Notes: generated by a model from the letters alone, not told the origin. A stretch of DNA of 64,000 nucleotides from Clostridiales bacterium (GCA_012517815.1 JAAYUF010000051.1:1-64000); one strand, 5' to 3'. Positions 33,808-42,930 are shown, numbered from the stretch's first letter. Numbers and translations are program-made.

Positions 33808-34311
33808 ATGGAAAAAAGCGGGTTCTTCAATTCCTCCGGTGGCGACCGGGTCTACAGCGCCACAGACTTTGCCGCCTATTTCGGCAGACTGGTCAGCAAC
33901 GGGATCTTCTACGCTTCTGGCACCAACTTGCAGGTCACGCCGGGAAGCGGCATGGCGCTCAGCGTCGCGGCTGGGAGCGCGTGGATCAACGGGTACTCGT
34001 ATGAAAACACGGATTCGCTGACACTTAATCTCGCCACAGCCAGCGGCGTGAACCCACGCATCGACCGGGTCGTCGTGCGCTTCAGCGCTGTGGAGCGACG
34101 CATCTACCTGGCGGTACTGACAGGCACACCAGCGGAGACGCCAACCGCGCCCGCGCTAACTCGTAGCAATGACACCTATGAGCTTGGGGTCGCAGACATT
34201 TTGGTGCCGAAAGGCTCTGTAACGGTCACGGCGCTAAACATCACCGATACGCGGCTGAACACGGCGCTTTGCGGGTTGGTCAACTCGCTGGTAACCGCCG
34301 TGTATGAGTAA
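33808..34311 (+). CDS. Baseplate or fibre-base structural protein
   Basis: A 167-residue protein beginning KSGFFNSSGGDRVYSATDFA with a glycine/serine-rich beta region (GSGMALSVAAGSAWINGYSY) and PRIDRVVVRFSAVERRIYL. This pattern is common in proteins between the tail tip and fibres of Firmicutes phages. It probably connects the receptor-binding fibre to the tail. Confidence 0.75.
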   Translation: MEKSGFFNSSGGDRVYSATDFAAYFGRLVSNGIFYASGTNLQVTPGSGMALSVAAGSAWINGYSYENTDSLTLNLATASGVNPRIDRVVVRFSAVERRIYLAVLTGTPAETPTAPALTRSNDTYELGVADILVPKGSVTVTALNITDTRLNTALCGLVNSLVTAVYE

Positions 34312-34322
34312 GGGGTGATCGG

Positions 34323-36668
34323 ATGCCGTCGATTTCCTACTCTCTGAGCAGTTTTACCAAGACCAACACTGATATGGCGGCGGGAACCACCTTCACTGCC
34401 AGCGCTTCAGGCGCGACCGTAACTGGCGCGTCGATTACGTCCGGTACGCTGTACCTGAGCAGTATCCGCACGTACTCCGGCGTTGGGTATCTTGATTTTT
34501 CGCTGGGTTCGGGCACTGGCTCGACTGGCACTTTTTCCTCCAACAGCGCTACGCACTCTGACACGGTATCTCTGAGCGGGTATAGCAACGCTTTGCTGAC
34601 GGCTGGCAGCGGCACAATATCCTTCACGCTTAGGCGAACTACATCCGGTTCCGGCAACGTTCTCAACCTACGTAGCGGCATCACCGGGACGCTGACGCTG
34701 AATTACCAGCTTAACTCTACCGCCTGCACCGCGCCGACTGCCTGCTCTGTCAGCAGCACACTCGCTGAGGGGAATGTGACGCTCTCGTGGAGCGGGGCAG
34801 CCGGTGGTACCAGCAACGCCATTTCCTCGTATGAAATCCAGTACAGCGAATCCAGCGACAACGCCACGTGGGGCGCATGGACAGCGCTGACAACCGTCAC
34901 CACGACCACCACCAGCGGCAGCGCTTCGGTCGCGCCTTCTTCGACAAGAGGATACTATCGCCGCTTTCAGGTGCGCACACGCGGCGCTGCCGGGGCGAGC
35001 TACTATTCCGGCTGGAAAGTGTCCACCAATTCGGTGCGCCGGGACACACTACCGACTGCGCCAACCGCTGTCACCGCTACGCCTGCTGTGTACAGTACGG
35101 AAGCCATTTCCCTGACATGGAGCGGCGCGGTCGGGGGTACTAGCGCGATCAAGGGGTTCACGATTACCAGCCGTACCTCCACAGACAATGCCACCTGGAG
35201 CGCGTGGACGACGCTTGCCACGCTGACGCAGACCGCAGGCAGCGGTACATATGCCCCTACGGTATCGCGGGTCATTGGCACGTATACGCAGTTTGGGATT
35301 TCAACGATCGATGCGCTGAATGTCAGTTCCGCCGTTAAGGCCAGCGCTAGCATCCTTTGCTCCATTACGGCCTGTGGACTGCCAACCGCTTTCTCGCTCA
35401 GCACGACGCTGACGGAAGGCGCGGTCACGCTTTCGTGGAGCGGTGCAACCCATGGCGCAGGCAATACGATCACCGCGTATGAGCTGCAGTACAGCGAATC
35501 CACAGATGCCTCCACGTGGGGCGCCTGGACAGCACTGACGGTTGTGAGCAGTACCGCAACCAGCGGCAGTCAGAGTGTGAATCCATCAAGCACGGCAGGG
35601 ACGTACCGCCGATTCCGGCTCCGCATTCAAGGCACAGCCGGTGAAACCTACTACTCGGCTTGGCTGACTTCTACCAATAATGTCAGGCGTAATATCCCGC
35701 CGACCGCGCCGACGGTGTTTACAGCAGCCCCTGCTGTTTACGATGTGGGTACGATCGCCCTTGCTTGGAGCGGCATCGTAGCCGGAACCAGTGCGATCAA
35801 GCAGGTTGTGATTCAGCAGGCCACCTCAACGGATGGCGTTTCATGGGGCACGTATGCGGCGCTTACCACGATCACAACCACTGCAACCTCTGGCACCTAT
35901 GAAGCCACGCCGTCCAGCGTTTCCGGCATGTCGACACGGTATCGCCTGAGCGCGACGGATACCCTGAATTCAATCTCCGCGTATGCGCTCAGCAACGTAG
36001 TGCGTAAGGTTAGCCCGCCGACTGCGCCGGTGGTCACCGCGCCAAAAGCGGCAGGCCAGACCTACGCTGCCACGCCGCGCTACCTGATCACGACCGGAAC
36101 AAGATTGGGTGGCGGCACGCAGAAGGTGTGCGTGAAGATCGGCACGGCGGATTGGGAGGATTCGGTCGCCAACCCGGAGAGGTTCTCCACTGGTGGGTAT
36201 CTGGCCAACGGGGTACCGACGATCTACACACCTGTCGCTCTTGCACCGGGCAATTACACCGTCACCTTTCGCAGCGTGGACAGTGGCTCAGAAGCTGTCA
36301 GCCCTGAGGTGATGCGAAGCTTTACGGTTCTGGCATCGCCCTTCGAGGAGATTATCGCCAATGTGACCAAAGTCAAGGCTGCGCACATGAGAAGTCTGCG
36401 TACTGCTATCAACAACGTCCGCGATTTCTATGGTATGTCAACGCTAAGCTGGTCGGAGGATATCATATCAGGCAAAACCTATGTGAAGAACTGGCCGTTT
36501 CATGTGCTGGAGCTTCGCAAAGCCATTGAGCAGGTGGTGGATGCCATCAACGCTTTTGATCAGGCGTGGACAAACAAGCTTCCTGACCCGGCATGGATCC
36601 CCATCACGACGGGCAGACCGCAGACGGCTGTGATGCAGCAGTTACAGGCTATAATCCTTGGGTTATAA
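34323..36668 (+). CDS. Tail fibre / adhesin with fibronectin III-like repeats
   Basis: A 781-residue, threonine- and serine-rich protein. An N-terminal beta region (~1-140) is followed by four FN3-like domains in alternating types, with repeated AVTLSWSGATHGAGN, YELQYSESTDASTWGAW and YRRFRLRIQGTAGETYYSAW; repeats at ~145-255 and ~350-460 are close copies. The C-terminal ~120 residues are helical. It is the likely receptor-binding or carbohydrate-binding fibre. Repeats suggest growth by duplication. Confidence 0.85.
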   Translation: MPSISYSLSSFTKTNTDMAAGTTFTASASGATVTGASITSGTLYLSSIRTYSGVGYLDFSLGSGTGSTGTFSSNSATHSDTVSLSGYSNALLTAGSGTISFTLRRTTSGSGNVLNLRSGITGTLTLNYQLNSTACTAPTACSVSSTLAEGNVTLSWSGAAGGTSNAISSYEIQYSESSDNATWGAWTALTTVTTTTTSGSASVAPSSTRGYYRRFQVRTRGAAGASYYSGWKVSTNSVRRDTLPTAPTAVTATPAVYSTEAISLTWSGAVGGTSAIKGFTITSRTSTDNATWSAWTTLATLTQTAGSGTYAPTVSRVIGTYTQFGISTIDALNVSSAVKASASILCSITACGLPTAFSLSTTLTEGAVTLSWSGATHGAGNTITAYELQYSESTDASTWGAWTALTVVSSTATSGSQSVNPSSTAGTYRRFRLRIQGTAGETYYSAWLTSTNNVRRNIPPTAPTVFTAAPAVYDVGTIALAWSGIVAGTSAIKQVVIQQATSTDGVSWGTYAALTTITTTATSGTYEATPSSVSGMSTRYRLSATDTLNSISAYALSNVVRKVSPPTAPVVTAPKAAGQTYAATPRYLITTGTRLGGGTQKVCVKIGTADWEDSVANPERFSTGGYLANGVPTIYTPVALAPGNYTVTFRSVDSGSEAVSPEVMRSFTVLASPFEEIIANVTKVKAAHMRSLRTAINNVRDFYGMSTLSWSEDIISGKTYVKNWPFHVLELRKAIEQVVDAINAFDQAWTNKLPDPAWIPITTGRPQTAVMQQLQAIILGL

Positions 36669-36682
36669 CGGGCTCCCGGTTC

Positions 36683-36706
36683 GCGCCTCTGTGAAAGCAG
36701 GGGCGC
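36683..36706. terminator. Hairpin between fibre and holin genes
   Basis: GCGCCTCTG and CAGGGGCGC form a 9-bp stem (one G-U pair) with a 6-base loop, followed by TTCATTATAT. It is a weak terminator or processing hairpin. Confidence 0.4.
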
Positions 36707-36743
36707 TTCATTATATAAACACAGAATACAGGAGGATGGACTC

Positions 36744-37160
36744 ATGAAGGAAATCTGGGCATGGATTCAGGCGGCGCTGGTAGCCGTGGGTGGTTTTCTC
36801 GGTTGGTTTGTCGGTGGCTTCGATGGTCTGCTTTATGCGCTGATTGCGCTAATGGCTGCCGATTACGTGACGGGTGTGATGTGCGCCATTGCCGACAGGA
36901 CGCTTTCCAGCGCGGTCGGCTTTCGCGGCATTGCCAAGAAGGTGCTGATCTTCGTACTGGTCGGCGTCGGGCACATCGTGGACACCTATCTGATCGGCAA
37001 CGGCAGCGCGTTGCGCACGGCGGTGCTGTTCTTCTATTGCTCCAACGAGGGCGTGTCGATGCTGGAAAACGCCGGGCATCTGGGCTTGCCGATTCCGCAG
37101 AAGCTCAAGGATGTGCTGGAGCAGCTACACTCGAGGGACGGCGACAACGAAATCAAGTAA
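36744..37160 (+). CDS. Holin, phage_holin_4 family
   Basis: A 138-residue membrane protein of the toxin-secretion/phage-lysis holin family. Predicted membrane segments are at about residues 10-45, with AALVAVGGFLGWFVGG and GLLYALIALMAADYVTGVMC, and at 65-95 (KKVLIFVLVGVGHIVDTYLI). The ADYVTG motif is typical. It permeabilises the inner membrane to release or activate the endolysin encoded next. Confidence 0.9.
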   Translation: MKEIWAWIQAALVAVGGFLGWFVGGFDGLLYALIALMAADYVTGVMCAIADRTLSSAVGFRGIAKKVLIFVLVGVGHIVDTYLIGNGSALRTAVLFFYCSNEGVSMLENAGHLGLPIPQKLKDVLEQLHSRDGDNEIK

Positions 37161-37212
37161 GACAGGGGGACGGCGAGTAATCGCCGCCCTCTTTTCCTTT
37201 GGAGGAGCTAGC

Positions 37213-38031
37213 ATGATGGTCAAGACGAATCTGGGGCTGGTCGAGTGGGCAAAGGCGTGGCTGGGTCAAGCCTATTGGTTTGGCACATGCTGCTACGCTT
37301 GTACACAGAGCCTTCTTACGCGCAAAGCGAAGCAATATCCCAAGTCATACGCGGAGAACCGAATGAGCCGCTACCGGGCGGATATTGCCGCCGACAAGAA
37401 ATGCGCCGACTGCATTGGACTGGTTAAGGGCTATTACTGGGCACGGGAGGACGGCACGCAGGTCTACGGACTCGACGGCAGGCCGGATCAGGGCGCAAAC
37501 GGCGCGTACAATTCCGCCAAAATGAAGGGCACGATCGCCACCCTGCCGGAGCTGCCCGGCCTGATCCTCTGGAAAAGCGGCCATGTGGGCGTTTACATCG
37601 GAAACGGCGAGGCCATTGAAGCCAAGGGTTTCAGCTACGGCATTGTGAAAACCAAGGTTATAGGGCGCGGCTGGACGCACTGGTTCCGCTCGCCCTACAT
37701 CGATTATCTCACTGAAGGGAGCGCGGGCGATGCGCAGACAGGCGTGGAGGAAACGAATGAAAATGCGAACCAACCCGTTGAAGGTGGCGCGGAAGAACCG
37801 GCGCTGGATCTGGGCACGCGGCTCCTGTGCGTTACGCCGGGGCAGCCTCTGATGCGCGGTAGCGACGTGTTGGCTGTGCAGACGCGCCTGCTGGCCAAAG
37901 GGTTTGCGCCCGGCAAGCTGGACGGTGTGTACGGGAACATCACCAAGGCTGCGGTGGTAGCCTTGCAGACAGCCTGTGGCATCAAGGCAGATGGCGTTGT
38001 GGGGCCGGATACGCGGGTGTTCTTACGATAG
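37213..38031 (+). CDS. Endolysin: NlpC/P60-like peptidase plus peptidoglycan-binding domain
   Basis: A 272-residue lysin. The N-terminal domain has the NlpC/P60 pattern: nucleophile Cys67 in KKCADCIGLVKG and His124 in KSGHVGVYIGNGEAIEAKG. A linker rich in Glu/Asn precedes a PG_binding_1 domain (about 205-272, GSDVLAVQTRLLAKGFAPGK and the ending DGVVGPDTRVFL). The ATG at 37213 has GGAGGAG upstream; the frame from 37111 overlaps the holin and is rejected. It cuts stem-peptide bonds in the host wall. Confidence 0.93.
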   Translation: MMVKTNLGLVEWAKAWLGQAYWFGTCCYACTQSLLTRKAKQYPKSYAENRMSRYRADIAADKKCADCIGLVKGYYWAREDGTQVYGLDGRPDQGANGAYNSAKMKGTIATLPELPGLILWKSGHVGVYIGNGEAIEAKGFSYGIVKTKVIGRGWTHWFRSPYIDYLTEGSAGDAQTGVEETNENANQPVEGGAEEPALDLGTRLLCVTPGQPLMRGSDVLAVQTRLLAKGFAPGKLDGVYGNITKAAVVALQTACGIKADGVVGPDTRVFLR

Positions 38032-38062
38032 TCTTTACCAACGGGAATTGTAGATATGTTTG

Positions 38063-38099
38063 ACCGCCAGATGACTCGATCGTCTGGCGGTTCTTTTTT
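38063..38099 (+). terminator. Strong intrinsic terminator at the end of the lysis module
   Basis: ACCGCCAGA and TCTGGCGGT form a 9-bp perfect stem with an 11-base loop, followed by TCTTTTTT. It ends the late operon. Confidence 0.88.
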
Positions 38100-38147
38100 C
38101 CCCGTTAACTTTCGACGTTTTCACGGCCTTTTGTCGGAGGGATGTAC

Positions 38148-38555
38148 ATGACGATTATACAGAAAAGAAAAGTGGTTTACCTGCGGGAGAAGGGCGAAAG
38201 CTATGCTGCGATTGCTTCGGCCATCGGAGTATCTGAGAACACAGTCAAATCCTACTGCCGAAGAAGCGGCCTTGGTTCGGGGGCTGTAGCACAAATAATG
38301 CAAGCGGTTGGGGAAGCTTGCGGCTATTGCGGCGAGCCGCTTCATCACACGCCGGGCGCGAAGAAAAAGCGGTTCTGCTCTGATCACTGCCGTATGAGAT
38401 GGTGGGCGAAGCATCCGGAAGCAATCCACAGGAAGGCTATCTACCATTTTACCTGCTCAACTTGCGGTAAGCCGTTTGAGAGCTATGGGAATTCTCATCG
38501 CCAATACTGCTCCAGAGCTTGTTATGGCTTGGACAGGAGACACAACAATGGATAA
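38148..38555 (+). CDS. HTH and zinc-finger protein of the recombinase module
   Basis: A 135-residue protein. Residues ~1-45 form a sigma-70 region 4/resolvase-like HTH (GESYAAIASAIGVSENTVKS). The rest holds three cysteine/histidine clusters (CGYCGEPLHH, FCSDHCRMRWW, CSTCGKPFESY with YCSRAC), probably zinc fingers. Such genes are common beside tandem serine recombinases in Firmicutes elements. The ATG at 38148 has GGAGGG eight bases upstream. It could be an accessory DNA-binding or recombination-directionality factor, but this is unproven. Confidence 0.75.
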   Translation: MTIIQKRKVVYLREKGESYAAIASAIGVSENTVKSYCRRSGLGSGAVAQIMQAVGEACGYCGEPLHHTPGAKKKRFCSDHCRMRWWAKHPEAIHRKAIYHFTCSTCGKPFESYGNSHRQYCSRACYGLDRRHNNG

Positions 38556-38745
38556 GGCGGAATCGGTATTTCGGTATCACACTGCCATGGCATTCATGCG
38601 AAGCATTGTGTCTAAAGGGATTCTTGGCCCCGAGGATTTGCCCGCTGTATCGGACACACTCGCCCAAAAGTACGGTTTATCATTGTGGAGTATATTCCTC
38701 GATTCGGACTTGCTATGTCGGGAAAACGGAGCCAATATGCCATGA
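38548..38745 (+). CDS. SHOCT-like small protein
   Basis: A 65-residue protein (KAESVFRYHTAMAFMRSIVS, then GILGPEDLPAVSDTLAQKYG and a short hydrophobic end) resembling the short SHOCT-domain proteins that often precede serine recombinases in Firmicutes elements. The ATG at 38548 has AGGAG upstream and overlaps the previous stop. Function is unknown. Confidence 0.7.
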   Translation: MDKAESVFRYHTAMAFMRSIVSKGILGPEDLPAVSDTLAQKYGLSLWSIFLDSDLLCRENGANMP

Positions 38746-38760
38746 TGGGAGGTGGGCATT

Positions 38761-40074
38761 ATGGGCAGAAAGATAACAAAACTGGCGGTTTCGGAGCCTA
38801 TCCCGACTCGGGAAAGGGTGGCTGCCTACGCACGGGTATCCTGTGGTAAGGATGAAATGCTGCACTCACTCGCGGCACAGGTCAGTTATTACAAGGAATT
38901 CATCCAAAGCCAGTCAGGATGGGACTTTGCAGGCGTATATGCCGACGAGGCTGTGACGGGAACGAAGGACAATCGGGTTGAGTTCGTTCGGATGCTTGCG
39001 GATTGCCAGTCGGGCAAGATCGATAGGGTGATCACAAAATCCATCTCCCGATTCGCACGGAATACGGTTACCTTACTGGAAACCGTCCGTGGCCTTGGAG
39101 AACTGGGCATCGATGTTTTCTTTGAGGAGCAGAACCTCCATACGGCCAGCGCGGATGGTGAGCTTCTCCTAACTATTCTGGCCAGTTATGCACAGGAGGA
39201 GAGCCGCTCAGTCAGTGAAAACTGCAAGTGGCGTATTCGTAAGGATTATCAGGAAGGCAAGCTAACCGGCGGCGTTCACATGTACGGCTACGATTACAGG
39301 GAAGGGACGCTGGTGGTTAATCCGCAGGAGGCCGAGGTTGTCCGGATGATCTTTTCGGATTACCTTTCCGGTATGGGCAGAAACGCCATTATGCGCAAGT
39401 TGATACGGTTGGGCATCCCCACCAAGCTCGGCGGGCGTTGGGCAGAAAACACCGTTGCCAGCATTCTAAACAATGAAAAGGTGGTCGGTGATCTCTGCTT
39501 GCAGAAGGGTTTTATATCCGACCACCTTACCAAACAGAAGCGAGTCAATCGTGGCGAGCTTCCCATGTATTATGTGGAAGGCGCTCATGAAGCCATTATC
39601 GACCGGGCAACCTTCGATGCCGTTCAGGCGGAAGTGGCTCGGAGAGCGCATGAGTGCAAGCCTGCCAGCAAAAAGCCTCGCAGCGAATTTTGCGGCATGA
39701 TCCGCTGTGGTCGCTGCGGCGCGAACTTCATCCAGAAAATCAACGCGATCGGTACGAAGTACGCCAAAGCGAACTGGGCGTGCGCTACCTACACCACGCA
39801 CGGCAAGGATTACTGCGCGGCAAAGCGTATCCCTGAGGATATCCTCCGACAGAAATGCGCGGAAGCCTTGGGAAGCAACGCTTACAACGCTGCTGACTTC
39901 ATGGCAAGGGTAGCAGCCATAACGATTCCAGAAGATGGGGTTTTGGTGTTCACCTTCAAAGATGGCACGCAAGTAACCATTCCATGGGAAAAGCACTCCC
40001 GTCGGGACAGTTGGACAGATGAGATGAAAAGCAAGGCGAAGGTCGCGGCAAAGAGGAGGCTTGGCAATGGCTAA
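38761..40074 (+). CDS. Large serine recombinase 1
   Basis: A 437-residue resolvase-family recombinase. The catalytic domain has AAYARVSCGKDEM, with the nucleophilic Ser at about residue 26, and SISRFARNTVTLLE. A recombinase domain follows, then a zinc beta-ribbon (CGMIRCGRCGANFI and CATYTTHGKDYC). It lacks the long coiled coil of its partner. ATG at 38761 has GGGAGG upstream. It overlaps recombinase 2, suggesting the two work together. Confidence 0.93.
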   Translation: MGRKITKLAVSEPIPTRERVAAYARVSCGKDEMLHSLAAQVSYYKEFIQSQSGWDFAGVYADEAVTGTKDNRVEFVRMLADCQSGKIDRVITKSISRFARNTVTLLETVRGLGELGIDVFFEEQNLHTASADGELLLTILASYAQEESRSVSENCKWRIRKDYQEGKLTGGVHMYGYDYREGTLVVNPQEAEVVRMIFSDYLSGMGRNAIMRKLIRLGIPTKLGGRWAENTVASILNNEKVVGDLCLQKGFISDHLTKQKRVNRGELPMYYVEGAHEAIIDRATFDAVQAEVARRAHECKPASKKPRSEFCGMIRCGRCGANFIQKINAIGTKYAKANWACATYTTHGKDYCAAKRIPEDILRQKCAEALGSNAYNAADFMARVAAITIPEDGVLVFTFKDGTQVTIPWEKHSRRDSWTDEMKSKAKVAAKRRLGNG

Positions 40075-41668
40075 CGTTCGGGTTATCCCCGCTCTGGCGC
40101 CGATCGTGTCCGCTCAGGTAAAGGATACGACGGTCAAGCGGCGGGTGGCGGCTTACGCGCGAGTTTCGACCGATAGCGACGAGCAGCAGACCAGTTATGA
40201 AGCGCAGGTGGATTATTATACCAAGCTGATCCACTCCCGGCCGGACTGGTCTATGGTCGATGTATTTACGGACGAGGGAATCTCGGCAGTCAACACCAAG
40301 CGGCGTGAGGGTTTCAAGCGGATGGTCGCGGACGCGCTCTCCGGCAAGATTGACCTGATTGTCACCAAATCGGTCAGCCGTTTTGCCCGCAACACGGTCG
40401 ACAGCCTCACCACGGTTCGCAAGCTGAAGGATAACGGCGTTGAAGTCTGGTTCGAAAAGGAAAACATCTACACGCTGGACAGCAAAGGCGAACTGTTGAT
40501 CACCATCATGTCGTCGCTAGCCCAGGAAGAAAGCCGTTCCATTTCCGAAAACGTCACCTGGGGTGCGCGTAAACGGATGGCCGACGGCAAGATTTCCTTG
40601 CCCTACGGTCAATTCCTGGGCTATGAAAAGGGCGAGGATGGCTTGCCGAGTATCGTTGAGAGCGAAGCCGTGATTGTGCGCCGCATTTTTCGCCAATACA
40701 TGGAGGGCAAAACCCCCTCGATGATCGGCAAGCTGCTGGAAAAGGACGGGATTCCGGCTCCGGGCGGCGGTATGATATGGCAGTCCGCCACGGTTCGCTC
40801 CATACTCACCAACGAAAAGTACAAAGGGCATGCCCTGATGCAGAAAACCTACTGCTCAAACTTCCTGACCAAGAAGATGGTCAAAAATACCGGACAGGTT
40901 CAGCAGTATTACGTCGAGGACAGCCATCCAGCGATCGTGTCTCCCGATGAGTTTGACATGGTACAGGCTGAAATCGAGCGCCGCAAGAGTCTGGGCAGAC
41001 CGGGTCGATGCAACAGCATATTCGCTGGCAAGATCGTCTGCGGCGATTGCGGCGGCCTTTACGGCAGAAAGGTTTGGGGCAGTTATAAAGAGGATAAAAA
41101 CTACCGCAAAGCGGTATACCAGTGCAACGATAAGTATAAAGGGAGCAAGCGATGCACAACCCCGCACGTGACCGAGGAGCAGATCACGGCTGGGTTTCTG
41201 GTTGCGTTTAACAAACTGATGGAAAACCGCTCCCGTCTGATTGAGGATTGCCGCTTGGTGCAGGCTACGCTTTGTGACACTAGCGCCATCGACGCAGAGA
41301 TATCCACCCTGCGGCGTGATCTGGATGTGGTTTCGGCACTGGCCCGAAAAGAAATCGCGCAAACCGCAAAAGCAGCAGGCGACTCGGATTGCAGCAATAG
41401 CCACTTGGAACGTTTCCGACAGGTCAATGAACAGATTACGGGGTTGGAAGCCGAAAAGGTAAAACGACTTGCCAAAGCGAAGGCGCTTGATCGGTTTGTT
41501 CGAGAAGTGGAGGGCAAGCCGCTGATCCTGGAAGCCTTTGATGAAAAGCTGTGGCTTGCGGTCGTGGATCAGGTGACAGTTGGTGTGGATGGAGAGATGG
41601 TGTTTCGGTTTAGAAATGGTGCGGATCTGGCATGTCAATATTCGCTATCAGGACTAGTTATTATATAG
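40067..41668 (+). CDS. Large serine recombinase 2
   Basis: A 533-residue recombinase. Catalytic motif AAYARVSTDSDEQQTSYEAQ, with Ser at about residue 34, VTKSVSRFARNTVDSL, then the recombinase domain and zinc ribbon (AGKIVCGDCGGLYGRK and YQCNDKYKGSKRC). A coiled-coil region lies at about 390-470. The ATG at 40067 has GAGGAGG seven bases upstream and overlaps recombinase 1 by eight bases. It probably catalyses integration and excision of this element, alone or with recombinase 1. Confidence 0.93.
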   Translation: MANVRVIPALAPIVSAQVKDTTVKRRVAAYARVSTDSDEQQTSYEAQVDYYTKLIHSRPDWSMVDVFTDEGISAVNTKRREGFKRMVADALSGKIDLIVTKSVSRFARNTVDSLTTVRKLKDNGVEVWFEKENIYTLDSKGELLITIMSSLAQEESRSISENVTWGARKRMADGKISLPYGQFLGYEKGEDGLPSIVESEAVIVRRIFRQYMEGKTPSMIGKLLEKDGIPAPGGGMIWQSATVRSILTNEKYKGHALMQKTYCSNFLTKKMVKNTGQVQQYYVEDSHPAIVSPDEFDMVQAEIERRKSLGRPGRCNSIFAGKIVCGDCGGLYGRKVWGSYKEDKNYRKAVYQCNDKYKGSKRCTTPHVTEEQITAGFLVAFNKLMENRSRLIEDCRLVQATLCDTSAIDAEISTLRRDLDVVSALARKEIAQTAKAAGDSDCSNSHLERFRQVNEQITGLEAEKVKRLAKAKALDRFVREVEGKPLILEAFDEKLWLAVVDQVTVGVDGEMVFRFRNGADLACQYSLSGLVII

Positions 41669-41792
41669 TTCTCTTCGTAGCGTTCCACGGAATTGATATG
41701 TTTTGTGCGTCGAGATTCTGTTTAGTTGGGCTTCAAAACGTTCAAGAATGTTAACCCACAGTTACACTCACAGCGCGTAGTGTTGCAAATCC

Positions 41793-41821
41793 TTGATCAA
41801 TTTGCTAATCCGTGATACAAT
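41793..41821 (+). promoter_or_regulatory. Promoter of the zinc-ribbon cargo gene
   Basis: TTGATC, a 17-base spacer and TACAAT, 50 bases before the ATG at 41872. The region 41669-41871 holds no gene. Confidence 0.5.
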
Positions 41822-41871
41822 ACTTCATAATCATTGAAGATAGACAAATCTGACCGAGGAAGGTAAGCCTT

Positions 41872-42564
41872 ATGAAAACTATGCTTGAAATGACTTGTCC
41901 TAAATGCGGAGCAAATTTATCTGCCGAAACAGATAGAGATGCTATTTTTTGTATACATTGCGGTGTGAAGATACTTTTAAACGATGAAAATACATATACA
42001 ATTCGCAATGTCGATGAAGCAAAAATCAAACAGGCCGAAACTGATCACATAATACGCATCAAGCAAATAGAGATGGCAGAAAAAAGAGCTGAGGCGACCC
42101 AGAGAAATTTGAAGCTGAAGGTTATAATTTCTCTAAGTCTTGCAATTGTTGGAATCTTTATGATGGTAATCGGAGGTATGGCGGGGCAAGCGAGTGGCGA
42201 TCCAGACTCCGGATTCTATATGCTTACTTTAATCGGATTTTTTCCACTTATGGGGGCTGCATATATCTGGCTCAATTCCAAAAAGGAAGATGATGGGAAC
42301 GATTATGGAGATATGGTAAGAGTGCCGTCTGCTGTAGATAGTTTTCAAAGCAAAAATCACGCAGTAATTGTATCTATTTTTAAGGCTGCTGGATTTAAAA
42401 ATGTCCAATGTATACCTCTTAATGATTTAACCATTGGAATTCTCAAAAAACCGGGCATGGTAGAGTCAATATCAATAAATGGCAACGAAATCACCTCTAG
42501 TGGTAAAAAGTTCCCATCGAGTGCGTCTGTAGTAATATCTTACCACAGCTTTGCAAACAGATAA
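41872..42564 (+). CDS. Zinc-ribbon membrane protein (right-end cargo)
   Basis: A 230-residue protein. An N-terminal zinc ribbon (CPKCGANLSAE and FCIHCG, residues ~9-33) is followed by a charged helix and two membrane segments (about 78-100 and 107-128). The C-terminal domain (~145-230, KAAGFKNVQCIPLNDLTIGI with VESISINGNEI) resembles a PASTA-like module seen in many Firmicutes zinc-ribbon proteins. GGAAGG precedes the ATG. Its codons are clearly AT-richer than both phage and host neighbours, so it was probably acquired with the element. Function unknown; a membrane sensor or defence role is possible. Confidence 0.75.
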   Translation: MKTMLEMTCPKCGANLSAETDRDAIFCIHCGVKILLNDENTYTIRNVDEAKIKQAETDHIIRIKQIEMAEKRAEATQRNLKLKVIISLSLAIVGIFMMVIGGMAGQASGDPDSGFYMLTLIGFFPLMGAAYIWLNSKKEDDGNDYGDMVRVPSAVDSFQSKNHAVIVSIFKAAGFKNVQCIPLNDLTIGILKKPGMVESISINGNEITSSGKKFPSSASVVISYHSFANR

Positions 42565-42816
42565 TTAACAACGATCTTACCAAAGGCGATTGGCTGCAAT
42601 AAGTTGGTCGCCATTATTTACAGATATTTTCCGTGGAGATGATCATGTATCAGCAGTCAAGTTTTCCCATCATACTGTATGCCCTTCAATCTTGATTCCC
42701 TCAGTCGTATGTACACGAAGATTGTTCACCATCAATGAATTAGGGTAATAAAGTCATTATTCTTCATATATAATGGAGTAGGCTGAGTGGAAACTTCGGT
42801 ATTGATTTGTCATGGT

Positions 42817-42861
42817 GAATCGTCAAATATTAGCCCAAAAGGGGTGCAAATTTGACGATTC
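42817..42861. repeat. 12-bp perfect inverted repeat near the right attachment site
   Basis: GAATCGTCAAAT and ATTTGACGATTC with a 21-base spacer, 48 bases before the att-like sequence. It could be a recombinase-associated site or a terminator-like hairpin. The rest of 42565-42900 shows no gene. Confidence 0.5.
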
Positions 42862-42908
42862 CCTATCTTACAACGATTCCTCTTTGCTCGTGCCAAAATG
42901 AACAGGGT

Positions 42909-42930
42909 GTTCGAGTCCCGTCATCTCTAC
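42909..42930 (+). other. Candidate right attachment site: tmRNA/tRNA 3'-end copy
   Basis: TTCGAGTCCCGTCATCTC and the following TAC reproduce the T-loop, 3' T-stem half and acceptor strand of a tmRNA (or a tRNA); tmRNA 3' ends typically read ...CATCTCCACCA. The 5' half of the T-stem does not match, so this is only the 3' portion left by integration, not a working gene. The intact gene would lie left of the window, reading towards the prophage. It sits exactly where prophage-like sequence gives way to host genes. Confidence 0.55.
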
